DNA from: DATFVJ01 sp963851085
GTDB lineage: Bacteria > Actinomycetota > Actinomycetes > Streptosporangiales > Streptosporangiaceae
DNA length: 64,000 nucleotides
NCBI GenBank assembly: GCA_963851085.1
Contig: CAWKNX010000023.1
Span: 62,001-126,000, forward strand
Direction of reading: 5' to 3'
The notes beneath the pieces are model-generated. The model was not told the DNA's origin, did no database searches, and was given only the letters and a program-made list of their open reading frames with translations. Positions 47,582 through 57,885 of this stretch are shown one piece after another. Each line of letters opens with the position of its first letter. Position 1 is the first letter of the stretch. The translations under genes and the position numbers were made by a program.

Positions 47582-50383
47582 TCAGGGCGTGAGGACCATC
47601 TCGGAGGCCCTGTCGCCGCTATGGATCTCGCCGGCGAGCAGCGCTGGGTAGTAGTCGTCGGTCAGGTAGGGGCGCAACAGGTTCAGGTAGAACGGGCTGG
47701 CTGGGTCCGCGCTTGTGCCGCCGGGCAGCGCCGACACCGCGACGGTGCGCCGGGGCGCCACGCTCGCGACGAAGCGCCGGGCGGGTCCGCTGTCGAACAT
47801 GAACCCGTTCGGGTCCGCGGCCCTGACGTCGTGGGTTGCCGCGTCCACCGTCTCGAAGCCGCCATCCACAGGAATCCCGGCCAGGCCGGGCAGCGGCGCG
47901 GGGAACTGCCCGAACGCGGGCGGGACGCTGAACGGCCCGCCGAGGGGATGGGCGAGCACGATGCGGTGCAGCAGGCCCCACCGGTAGTCGTTCTGGTTGG
48001 CGGACTCGTGGAACGCTGGGCCAAAGGCCGGGCTGGCGAGCAGATCGAGCGCGTCGCGGAGGCTGGCCAGGAGCAGGTAATCGCGGCTGGCGGCCGGGTC
48101 GGTGATGCCACTCGCCGCGAAGAAGTCGATGCCGGACGCGCCGACTCCGTGCGCGGTGGCGAAGGCATCGAGCAGGTGCTTCATGGCCGCCAGCGCGAAT
48201 TGATCATCGGGCCCTGGCAGCCCGCCCAGGTGGTCGTCGATGATGTTGGTCACCGCCCGGGAACGCCACTCCGCGTAGATGGTCGCGGCGACGCTGTCGG
48301 CAATCTCGCGCGGCGACGGCTGTGACCCGGGGACACGGCCGGCGTCGTAGCCCTGCGCGATACCGGTCGGCGTGGTGAAGTCCCAGCGACCGAGCCGGCC
48401 CACGGCCGCGGCGACCCGCGGGTCGGCGGCCAGCGCGGCAAGCTGCGGCACGCTGCTCTTCTTCGCGTCGGCGAAGGCGCGGGAAATGTGCGGCACGAAG
48501 TACTCGGCGTCGAGCAGGGCCGTGTCCGCCTGCATGGCCTCGATGCCGGACATGGAGATCTTGGGACTCGATGCTCCGCGACCGAGGCGCTGGCGGAGCA
48601 TCTGCTCGATCCGGCCGGCACGGAACCCGTCGTAGCTGTAATTCAGGTAGTAGATGCCGCCGCCCGGCCGGGTCTGGTTGAGCGGGTCGTTGTCGAGCGT
48701 GGTGCCGGCCGGGTCGTTGTTGGCGCTGGCGAACCAGCCGGCCGGCGGGTTGATGATGTGCGGCATCTCAGCGGCTGGATAGATCTCGTAGGGTATGGCC
48801 TGGTGGGGCTGCGGGTGGGTGACCGGCAGCCACTCGTTGCCGCCTTGGCCGTTGCGGATGAACCAGGGCGGCAGGCCATTGACCGTCCCAGCTTGCAGGT
48901 CCTCGCGGACGGGCATCTCGCCGCTGGTGAAATAGGCGATGTTGCCACGGGTGTCCGCATAGGCCCAGTTCTGCGAGCCGACGGCGAAGTCTTGCAAGCC
49001 TGCCTCGAACTGCCGCAGGTTGCGCGCGCGGTCCCAGAGCAGGAACGTCTCGAGCTCGAACGTCGGGCTGAAACCGGTGTACTGAACGCTCAGCGCCGAG
49101 CCGTCGGCGAGGTCGAGCTGCACGACCGGGCCGTTGTTGCGGCGCGGCACGATCAGTGTGGCCGGTGGCACCCCGTCGGCGGACGTGGCCGTGACAAGCT
49201 GGCCCCCCACGTTGTACCTGAACGTCTCGGGAATCGCGAGGACATGCTCCATCGAGCCCTGGTAGACGGTGGATAGGCCGCTGGGCGAGGACGGGTCGGC
49301 GACGACCTTCTCCTGGTAGGTGTCGGTCACGTCCATCGGGTTGGTGGTCGCGCCCCAGGAGATCCACTTGTTGTGCCCGAGGATGACGCCTGGCGTGCCC
49401 GCGAAGCCCTCGCCCTCGACGTCCATGCCGGGTGCCTCGAGCCCGATCGGGTAGAACGTCGAGGGCGCACCGAGCGACAGGTGCGGGTCGTTGGCGATCA
49501 GCGGGCGCCCGTCAGTGGTGTGCGTGCCCGACACGGCCCACTCGTTGGAGCCCTGGGTGCCGTCGCGGCCGAGTGCCTGATGCAGCAGCGGGTTGCCGCT
49601 GATCTTGCCGAGGTAGCCGCGGGCCAGGCGGGCGGCCTCGGGAAGGCGCGCGAGGTCGGCGGGGGCCAGCCGGGGGGCGAGGGCGGGCGTCGCCGCGTGA
49701 CCACCGCTCGCATCGGGGATCGTAGCAGCATTACTGAACGGCTGCGCGCGCATCACGTCCTGGGTGAACAGCGCGTAGCCCCGCTGTGGTCCGAGGGCGG
49801 CGACATACGCTTCGAGCTGCAGCGTCGGCCCGATGTCGAGGTCGAAGGAGAGCTCGAACGAGATCGCCTTGCCGATCGTGAGGCTGTCCACCGGCGTCCA
49901 GGGCTCGAACGACGTGATGTGCAGCGTGCCGTACTCGATGGGCAGCGGATGGGCGGCGACGTAGGCGTTGACACCGTCGGTGTAGGCGGTCAGTGCCGCG
50001 CGCAGGTCCGGCGGTGCGGCGGCCCAGGTGCGCTCGGCCGCGCGGCGAAGCCCGATGGTGCGCGTCTGGACGTCGCTCGGCAGTGCGGCCTTGCCGAGCA
50101 GTTCGGCGAGTGTGCCGCTGGCCTGCCTGCGGGTGACGTCCATCTGGAACAGCCGGTCGCGTGCGTGCACCCAGCCCTGGAGGAAGAACAGGTCGCGGGC
50201 GGACGACGCTTCGATGTGGGTGACCCCGTTGCGGTCCTGTAAGAGCCGGGCGCCGGCGTGCAGGCCCGCCAGCCGGTGGAGCGGCGCCGCGGTCACCGGT
50301 GCGGCAGGGCTGACGGCAAGGAAGCCGAGAACGCTCAGCGTGCAGATTGCAGCAAGTACTGACGACCGTCGCATAGCAACCAC
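47582..50383 (-). CDS. Penicillin acylase family N-terminal nucleophile hydrolase, secreted
   Basis: A 933-aa preproenzyme. The first ~32 residues (RRSSVLAAICTLSVLGFLA, then AAPVTA) are a signal peptide. Ser279 in GTQGSNEWAVSG is the autocatalytic N-terminal nucleophile, cutting the chain into alpha (33-278) and beta (279-933) subunits. GHNKWISWGATTNPMDVTD and NNDPAGTTLDNDPLNQ are family motifs of the beta chain. Members cleave amides such as acyl-homoserine lactones, penicillins or echinocandins, outside the cell; the substrate is not known. The start may be ATG 50374 instead of 50383. It is the largest intact gene in the middle of the window. Confidence 0.9.
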   Translation of the reverse strand: MVAMRRSSVLAAICTLSVLGFLAVSPAAPVTAAPLHRLAGLHAGARLLQDRNGVTHIEASSARDLFFLQGWVHARDRLFQMDVTRRQASGTLAELLGKAALPSDVQTRTIGLRRAAERTWAAAPPDLRAALTAYTDGVNAYVAAHPLPIEYGTLHITSFEPWTPVDSLTIGKAISFELSFDLDIGPTLQLEAYVAALGPQRGYALFTQDVMRAQPFSNAATIPDASGGHAATPALAPRLAPADLARLPEAARLARGYLGKISGNPLLHQALGRDGTQGSNEWAVSGTHTTDGRPLIANDPHLSLGAPSTFYPIGLEAPGMDVEGEGFAGTPGVILGHNKWISWGATTNPMDVTDTYQEKVVADPSSPSGLSTVYQGSMEHVLAIPETFRYNVGGQLVTATSADGVPPATLIVPRRNNGPVVQLDLADGSALSVQYTGFSPTFELETFLLWDRARNLRQFEAGLQDFAVGSQNWAYADTRGNIAYFTSGEMPVREDLQAGTVNGLPPWFIRNGQGGNEWLPVTHPQPHQAIPYEIYPAAEMPHIINPPAGWFASANNDPAGTTLDNDPLNQTRPGGGIYYLNYSYDGFRAGRIEQMLRQRLGRGASSPKISMSGIEAMQADTALLDAEYFVPHISRAFADAKKSSVPQLAALAADPRVAAAVGRLGRWDFTTPTGIAQGYDAGRVPGSQPSPREIADSVAATIYAEWRSRAVTNIIDDHLGGLPGPDDQFALAAMKHLLDAFATAHGVGASGIDFFAASGITDPAASRDYLLLASLRDALDLLASPAFGPAFHESANQNDYRWGLLHRIVLAHPLGGPFSVPPAFGQFPAPLPGLAGIPVDGGFETVDAATHDVRAADPNGFMFDSGPARRFVASVAPRRTVAVSALPGGTSADPASPFYLNLLRPYLTDDYYPALLAGEIHSGDRASEMVLTP

Positions 50384-50394
50384 CGCGGTGTGAG

Positions 50395-50486
50395 CTGGGC
50401 CAGAGGGGGGGCGTGGCTGGGCCAGAGGGGCTGGGCCAGAGGGGCTGGGCCAGAGTGGGCTGGGTCCAGAGTGGGCTGGGTCAATT
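50395..50486. repeat. Purine-rich tandem repeat (GGCTGGGCCAGAG)
   Basis: Units of GGCTGGGCCAGAGGG (~15 bp) repeat five to six times just upstream of the acylase start. The rest to 50615 holds no gene. Confidence 0.85.
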
Positions 50487-50615
50487 CCCGCCAGGTTAGA
50501 CCGGCGGGGCCGCTTCGCGGAAGATCACCGCTGCATCGGTCGCTGGCCAGGTCGCGTCGGTAGGTCGCGCCAGGACCCGGCTGGGCCATCTGGCAGGGCC
50601 GTGCCAGGTGGCGCA

Positions 50616-50994
50616 GCCGTAGGCTCTGCTAGCCCGGGGGGCGACCCCCCGGACCCCCGCCAGGCGGTGTGCCACCGGCAGTTATGGTGGCACGCTGCGA
50701 AGCCGGTAAGGCTCTGCCAGCCCGGGGGGCGACCCCCCGGACCCCCGCCAGGCCGCGTGCCACCGGCAGTTATGGTGGCACGCTGCGCAGCCGGTAAGGC
50801 TCTGCCAGCCCGGGGGGGCGACCCCCCGGACCCCCGCCAGGCGGTGTGCCACCGGCAGTTACGGTGGCACGCTGCGCAGCTGTTTGCGCAGCCGTAGTAA
50901 GGCTCTGCCAGCCCCGGGGGGGCGACCCCCCGAACCCCCGCCAGGCCGTGTGCCACCGGCAGTTATGGTGGCACACCGCGGAGCCGTTAAGGCT
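50616..50994 (+). repeat. GC-rich tandem array, four ~88-bp units
   Basis: GGCTCTG starts at 50622, 50710, 50798 and 50901; the last spacing is longer by ~15 bp. Each unit has the core GCCAGCCCGGGGGGCGACCC-CCCGGACCCCCGCCAGG and the hairpin GTGCCACC-(9 nt)-GGTGGCAC, and ends with GCCGTTAAGGCT-type sequence. The core is shared with the array at 40.2 kb in inverse orientation. It contains no gene; 50995-51045 is also gene-free. Confidence 0.92.
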
Positions 50995-51045
50995 GAGCAT
51001 TGTGCCCGCGGACGCGGGGTGGGTCCGGCGGAACAGCACCTCTGC

Positions 51046-51690
51046 TCAACGCGGATGGACGTCGTCGTCGGGACCGACATGCGTCTCGAGCCAGGCGTTG
51101 AGTGGCGCCGCGGCGTGCAGGAAGTCCACGATCCGCGTCTTCGCGGCCGGCGTGCCCAGCCACGCCCCGGCCGGCCACTGCCGCCAGGCGATCAGGCCCT
51201 TGTGCCGGAGCAGGTCAACCCGTGGATGATCTTTGGGATACCCCTTCGGGCAGGTCTTGAGCGTGTCATGGGCCGTAACGTCGAGGCCGGCCTGCCTGGC
51301 CTCGGCCACGATCGCGGCGAGCTTCGCTCCGCTCGCGTCGTCGGCGACGGACCGCCGGTAGCGATCGAGCTGGCCAGGGCTCAGCACGTACTTCCCGCAG
51401 CCTGCGGAAAGCCCGGCCGCCGAGAACTGCACGTACCCGCCCTCGGCGAGAGTGGCGCCGATCGCCGTCTTGTACGGGGACTTGTCGCGGCTGAAGCGCA
51501 TATCGCGATAGGGACGGAAGATCTTGCCCTCGCCGAACTCGGGCTCGAGCGCGGCGAGCAGCTCGGTCATGGGCCGGTAGACGAGCTCGTCGTAGACGGC
51601 TTTGTGCGCCTGCCAGTAGCTCTTCGAGTTGTCCGCCACAAGGCCCTCGTAGAACTCGATCGCCTCCACGGGCCAGCCGGAGAAAACCAC
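51046..51690 (-). CDS. DUF2461 family protein
   Basis: A 214-aa protein. FYEGLVADNSKSYWQAHKAV opens the family domain, RDMRFSRDKSPYKTAIGATL is the conserved centre, and CPKGYPKDHPRVDLLRHKGL the C-terminal motif. Members are widespread, soluble and of unknown function. GTG/ATG near 51690 is the only sensible start. It is convergent with nothing close; the GC-rich array lies 50 bp downstream. Confidence 0.85.
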   Translation of the reverse strand: MVFSGWPVEAIEFYEGLVADNSKSYWQAHKAVYDELVYRPMTELLAALEPEFGEGKIFRPYRDMRFSRDKSPYKTAIGATLAEGGYVQFSAAGLSAGCGKYVLSPGQLDRYRRSVADDASGAKLAAIVAEARQAGLDVTAHDTLKTCPKGYPKDHPRVDLLRHKGLIAWRQWPAGAWLGTPAAKTRIVDFLHAAAPLNAWLETHVGPDDDVHPR

Positions 51691-51761
51691 CGCCCCAGGC
51701 TAGCCTGCCGGCAGCCTGCGTGGGACAGTTCGCCTGGGGACTGTTACGGGAGGACACGGTC

Positions 51762-51950
51762 ATGGACGACCGGCTTGAGGTGCCGGCCGAGGTCCGGGCG
51801 TGGCTGAATGACCTGCGGATCAGCGATCCCGCCCGGGCGAGGCTGGCGGCCGAGGCCGTGCTCGCGCTCATCGGCCAGGGATCCGGGCGCGCTCTCCCGA
51901 GGAGCGGTGCGGTAAGCATGAGCCTGCACAATGCACCTCGGAGCAAGTGA
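51762..51950 (+). CDS. Small protein, possibly truncated HigB/DUF891-like
   Basis: A 62-aa product from ATG 51762 (GGGAGG nine bases upstream). RAWLNDLRISDPARARLAAE and AVLALIGQGSG resemble the N-terminus of HigB-type toxins (W-L-x-D-L ... AL-x-x-x-G-x-x-LG), but the following toxin core is missing; the tail SMSLHNAPRSK keeps only a hint (LHN). It may be a remnant with a frame change near 51890, or an unrelated small gene in front of tex. A 16-bp gap to the tex GTG suggests co-transcription. Confidence 0.4.
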   Translation: MDDRLEVPAEVRAWLNDLRISDPARARLAAEAVLALIGQGSGRALPRSGAVSMSLHNAPRSK

Positions 51951-51966
51951 GAGGGCGGGGCACATC

Positions 51967-54441
<2,475 letters not shown>

Positions 54442-54712
54442 GCGGCCGGCCGCGTCGGCATCGTCTGGATGCCGTTGTCGGCCCGGTTCGATCGGAAAAC
54501 CCACCATCCGGGCAAGCGCCGCAAGGCGCCAGCCCCGGGAGGTCTTGGGTCGAGGGGCCGACCACCGGGCGTGCCGTTCCCGGCTGGCACCCGGGAGGTT
54601 TCATCCCAGTTGGGTGAGGACGTTCGGTCGGATGCGCATCTACCGTCACGGCTGAGGAGCACGCCGATGCGCCCATGCCGGGCGCCGAGCCAAGCCCGGG
54701 GAGAAGAGCCAG

Positions 54713-55681
54713 ATGACTAGCCAGCCGGTCGGGTCAGCTCCGCCAGCAGGACCTGCCACGGAGCGGCAGGTACAGCGTGTCCGAGGGCAGCTGCAAAGTG
54801 CCGATATCGCTTTGCGCTCATTCGGGCAGCCGAACTCGGTCGTCGGGCAGTTCGACTTCTGGGACAACCAATACGAGGGGCGGCGGCTGTTCTCCGAGGT
54901 GCTTGGGACCTTCTTCCTCGTCCTTGTCGCCGTGGGCGGGGGGATGGTGAACGCCCGGTTCGGCGGCACGGCTGTCCCATTTGTCGCGCGGGTGATCGCG
55001 CCGGCGTTGATGGTGGCTGGCATCATCTTGTTCATGGGCGCGGTCTCGGGAGCGCACCTCAACCCCGCGGTCAGCATCGCCTTCGCGCTGCGGGGTGACT
55101 TCCCGTGGAGGCGGGTCCCCGCGTACGTGGTTGCCCAGTTCGTTGGCGCGATCCTCGCCACGTTGCTGCTGTGGGCGCTCATCGGCAAGCAGGGCAGTGC
55201 GGGCCTGACCCTGCCAGGCTCCGGCATCTCGTCGACCACCGCGATGCTGTGGGAGGTGGTCCTGACGGTCGGGCTGGTCAGTGTGATTCTGGGGACCGCG
55301 TCGGGCGCGCAGCAACTCGGCCCGCTTGCGGCCATCGGCGTCGGCAGCTACATCGCGCTCGCCGGGTTGTGGGGAGCGCCGGTCAGCGGAGCTTCGATGA
55401 ACCCGGCCAGGTCGCTCGGGCCCGCCTTGGTGCTCAATAACTGGACCGCCTGGTGGGCGTATCTGATCGGGCCCATCGTGGGCGGGGCGATCGCCGTCGG
55501 TTTCGCCTTCATCCTGAGGGGCCCGGGCGGGGGCCGAAGCGGGACAATGGCCGCACAGGGCACGCTGGGTGCGGAGTGGCGTCCCGAACGCATCGGTGAT
55601 CCTGAGCCCACCCCTCTGGCTCCGCCGGGTTCCCCGGCCGGATCTTCCGGTTCCCCGGAGGCGCCCGCACCCGGTGGATAG
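54713..55681 (+). CDS. Aquaporin / MIP-family channel
   Basis: A 322-aa membrane channel with both pore motifs: NPA at 117-119 (SGAHLNPAVSIAF) and NPAR at 230-233 (SGASMNPARSLGPAL), and six hydrophobic spans (e.g. LFSEVLGTFFLVLVAVGGGM, VIAPALMVAGIILFMGAV). It passes water or small solutes by diffusion. The ~55-residue N-terminus and ~50-residue Pro/Gly-rich C-terminus extend beyond the usual ~230-aa core. ATG 54713 lies behind GGAGAAGAGCCAG. The 271-bp gap to tex contains no gene. Confidence 0.92.
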   Translation: MTSQPVGSAPPAGPATERQVQRVRGQLQSADIALRSFGQPNSVVGQFDFWDNQYEGRRLFSEVLGTFFLVLVAVGGGMVNARFGGTAVPFVARVIAPALMVAGIILFMGAVSGAHLNPAVSIAFALRGDFPWRRVPAYVVAQFVGAILATLLLWALIGKQGSAGLTLPGSGISSTTAMLWEVVLTVGLVSVILGTASGAQQLGPLAAIGVGSYIALAGLWGAPVSGASMNPARSLGPALVLNNWTAWWAYLIGPIVGGAIAVGFAFILRGPGGGRSGTMAAQGTLGAEWRPERIGDPEPTPLAPPGSPAGSSGSPEAPAPGG

Positions 55682-55740
55682 TCTCCAGCCAGGCCGGGGC
55701 GGTTCATCGGGCTAAGCGTGGGCCTTCTCGGGTCGATCGA

Positions 55741-57885
55741 TCACGCAAGTCCGTCATTAGCGCGCAGCGAGCCGCGGAGCACGACGATCGACCGCGGATC
55801 GACGGTCCGCTGATCGCCCGCGTGGAGCACGGCTGCGTTACCACGCCGCGTGGGGTCGAAGCTGTCGATCTCTGCCTGCCAGGCCTGCCCCGCGCGGCTT
55901 GCGGGAATGGTGAAGCCGAGCGGCTCCCACCACGCGTTGACGAGGACGAGGAAGTCGTCGTCGATCAGCAACGAGCCATCCGCCGCCCGGTCAGGTGCGT
56001 CGGAACCGTCGAGGTAAATGGCGATGGCGCGGGCGCCCCTGTCGGACCAGGCGGCATCGGTCATCACGGTCCCCGCCGGGGTGAGCCAGCCCAGATCCGA
56101 GGCATCCGCCCCGGCGAGGAACCGCCGCCTTCGGAACACCGGGTGGGCCCTGCGGAACGCCACCAGTTTCTTGGTGAACGCGAGCAGTGTCTCGTCGGCC
56201 GCCGCCCAGTCGAACCAGGTGATCTCGTTGTCCTGGCAGTACGCGTTGTTGTTGCCCTGCTGGGTGCGGCCCATCTCGTCGCCGCCGAGCAGCATCGGGA
56301 CCCCGAAAGACAGCAGCAGGGTGGTCAGCATCGCACGCGACTGGCCTGCCCGCAGGGCGAGCACGCCGGGGTCGCCGGTCGGGCCTTCCGCGCCGCAGTT
56401 CCATGAGCGGTTGTCGTCGGTCCCGTCGTGGTTCGACTCGCCGTTGGCCTCGTTGTGCTTGTGGTGGTAGGAGACAAGATCACGGAGAGTGAACCCGTCG
56501 TGGACCGTGATCATGTTCACCGAGGCGGTCGGCCGGCGCCGCGCGCGGCCGTACATGTCCGACGATCCGCTGAACCGCGAGGCGAACTCGCCGACGCCCG
56601 GGTGGCTGCGCCAGAAGTCGCGCACGGTGTCGCGGTACTTGCCGTTCCACTCACGCCACACGGGCGGGAACCCGCCGAGATCGTAGCTGTCCATCTGGCC
56701 GACGTCCCACGGTTCCGCGACCAGCTTCGCGCGCGACACCACCGGATCCTGCGAGACCATGTCGAAGAACGCGGACCTCCGGTCGAACGCGCCTTCCTGG
56801 CGGGCGAGGGTGGGCGCGAGGTCGAACCGGAAACCGTCGACCCGCATTTCGGTCAGCCAGTAGCGCAGCGAATCCATGATCAGCTGCAGTGTCAGGGGGT
56901 CACCGACGTTGAGCGAGTTGCCGCAGCCTGTCGTGTCGACGTAACGGCTCGGGTCGTCGGCTTCGAGCCGGTAATAGGCGGCATTGTCGAGGCCCCGGTA
57001 GCAGAGCGTGGGGCCGTCAGGACCCGCCTCTGCCGTGTGGTTGAAGACGACGTCGAGCAGCACCTCGAGCCCGGCGGCGTGCAGAGCGTCGACCATGGCC
57101 TTGAACTCGGCGACCTGGCCGCCTGGGTGCCCGGCCCTGACCGCGGCCGAGTAGCCCTGATGCGGCGCGAAGTACCCGATCGTGTTGTAACCCCAGTAGT
57201 TCGTCAGCCCACGCTCCAGCAGGAACGCCTCGGGCACGCTCTCGTGCACCGGCAGCAGTTCGACGGCGGTCACGCCGAGGCCGACCAGATGGCCGATGGC
57301 CGCCTCGTGCCCGAGGCCCGCGTAGGTTCCGCGAAGTTTGCGCGGCACCCCCGGGTGACGCATCGTGAAGCCCTTGACGTGCACCTCATAGATGATCGTG
57401 TCCGCGTAACGGTGCCTGGGCCGCACCTGGCCGCTCCACTGGTACGCGTCGTCGACGACCAGGCTGCGCGGCACGTTCGCCGCCGAGTCGAGCGTGCTCG
57501 GGGCGTTCGGGTCTCCGGCCGCGTAGCCGAACACCTCGGGCCCGAACGTCACCGCGCCGGCGATCGCGCGTGCGTAGGGGTCAAGCAGCAGCTTCGCCGG
57601 GTTGAAGCGCAAACCCGAACCCGGATCATAACGGCCTGCGGCGCGGTACCCGTATGCCTGCCCGGCGCCGACCCCAGGTACGAAACCATGCCAGACGCCC
57701 GCGTCGTAGTCCGTCAGCGGGACCTGCGTCTCCGTGCCGTTGCCGTCGAACAGGCACAGCAGCATGGCGTCGGCCGCGCCGGCGGCGACGGCGAAGTTCG
57801 CCCCGCCGTCGCGCACGGTCGCGCCAAGCGGGAACTGGCTTCCAGGGAGCTCCCGAAGCTTCCGCACATCCTGTGTGACGGTCAC
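55741..57885 (-). CDS. glgX: Glycogen debranching enzyme GlgX
   Basis: A 714-aa GH13 isoamylase-type protein. Its N-terminal CBM48 domain reads PGSQFPLGATVRDGGANFAV. The GH13 motifs are DVVFNHTAEAGPDGP, GFRFDLAPTLARQEG with the catalytic Asp, LVAEPWDVGQMDSYDLGGFP with the Glu, and MITVHDGFTLRDLVSYH. It hydrolyses alpha-1,6 branches of limit dextrins. Its GTG overlaps the TGA of the upstream GH63-like gene (GTGA). Together they process alpha-glucans, perhaps in glycogen or trehalose metabolism (treXYZ is not in the window). Confidence 0.92.
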   Translation of the reverse strand: MTVTQDVRKLRELPGSQFPLGATVRDGGANFAVAAGAADAMLLCLFDGNGTETQVPLTDYDAGVWHGFVPGVGAGQAYGYRAAGRYDPGSGLRFNPAKLLLDPYARAIAGAVTFGPEVFGYAAGDPNAPSTLDSAANVPRSLVVDDAYQWSGQVRPRHRYADTIIYEVHVKGFTMRHPGVPRKLRGTYAGLGHEAAIGHLVGLGVTAVELLPVHESVPEAFLLERGLTNYWGYNTIGYFAPHQGYSAAVRAGHPGGQVAEFKAMVDALHAAGLEVLLDVVFNHTAEAGPDGPTLCYRGLDNAAYYRLEADDPSRYVDTTGCGNSLNVGDPLTLQLIMDSLRYWLTEMRVDGFRFDLAPTLARQEGAFDRRSAFFDMVSQDPVVSRAKLVAEPWDVGQMDSYDLGGFPPVWREWNGKYRDTVRDFWRSHPGVGEFASRFSGSSDMYGRARRRPTASVNMITVHDGFTLRDLVSYHHKHNEANGESNHDGTDDNRSWNCGAEGPTGDPGVLALRAGQSRAMLTTLLLSFGVPMLLGGDEMGRTQQGNNNAYCQDNEITWFDWAAADETLLAFTKKLVAFRRAHPVFRRRRFLAGADASDLGWLTPAGTVMTDAAWSDRGARAIAIYLDGSDAPDRAADGSLLIDDDFLVLVNAWWEPLGFTIPASRAGQAWQAEIDSFDPTRRGNAAVLHAGDQRTVDPRSIVVLRGSLRANDGLA

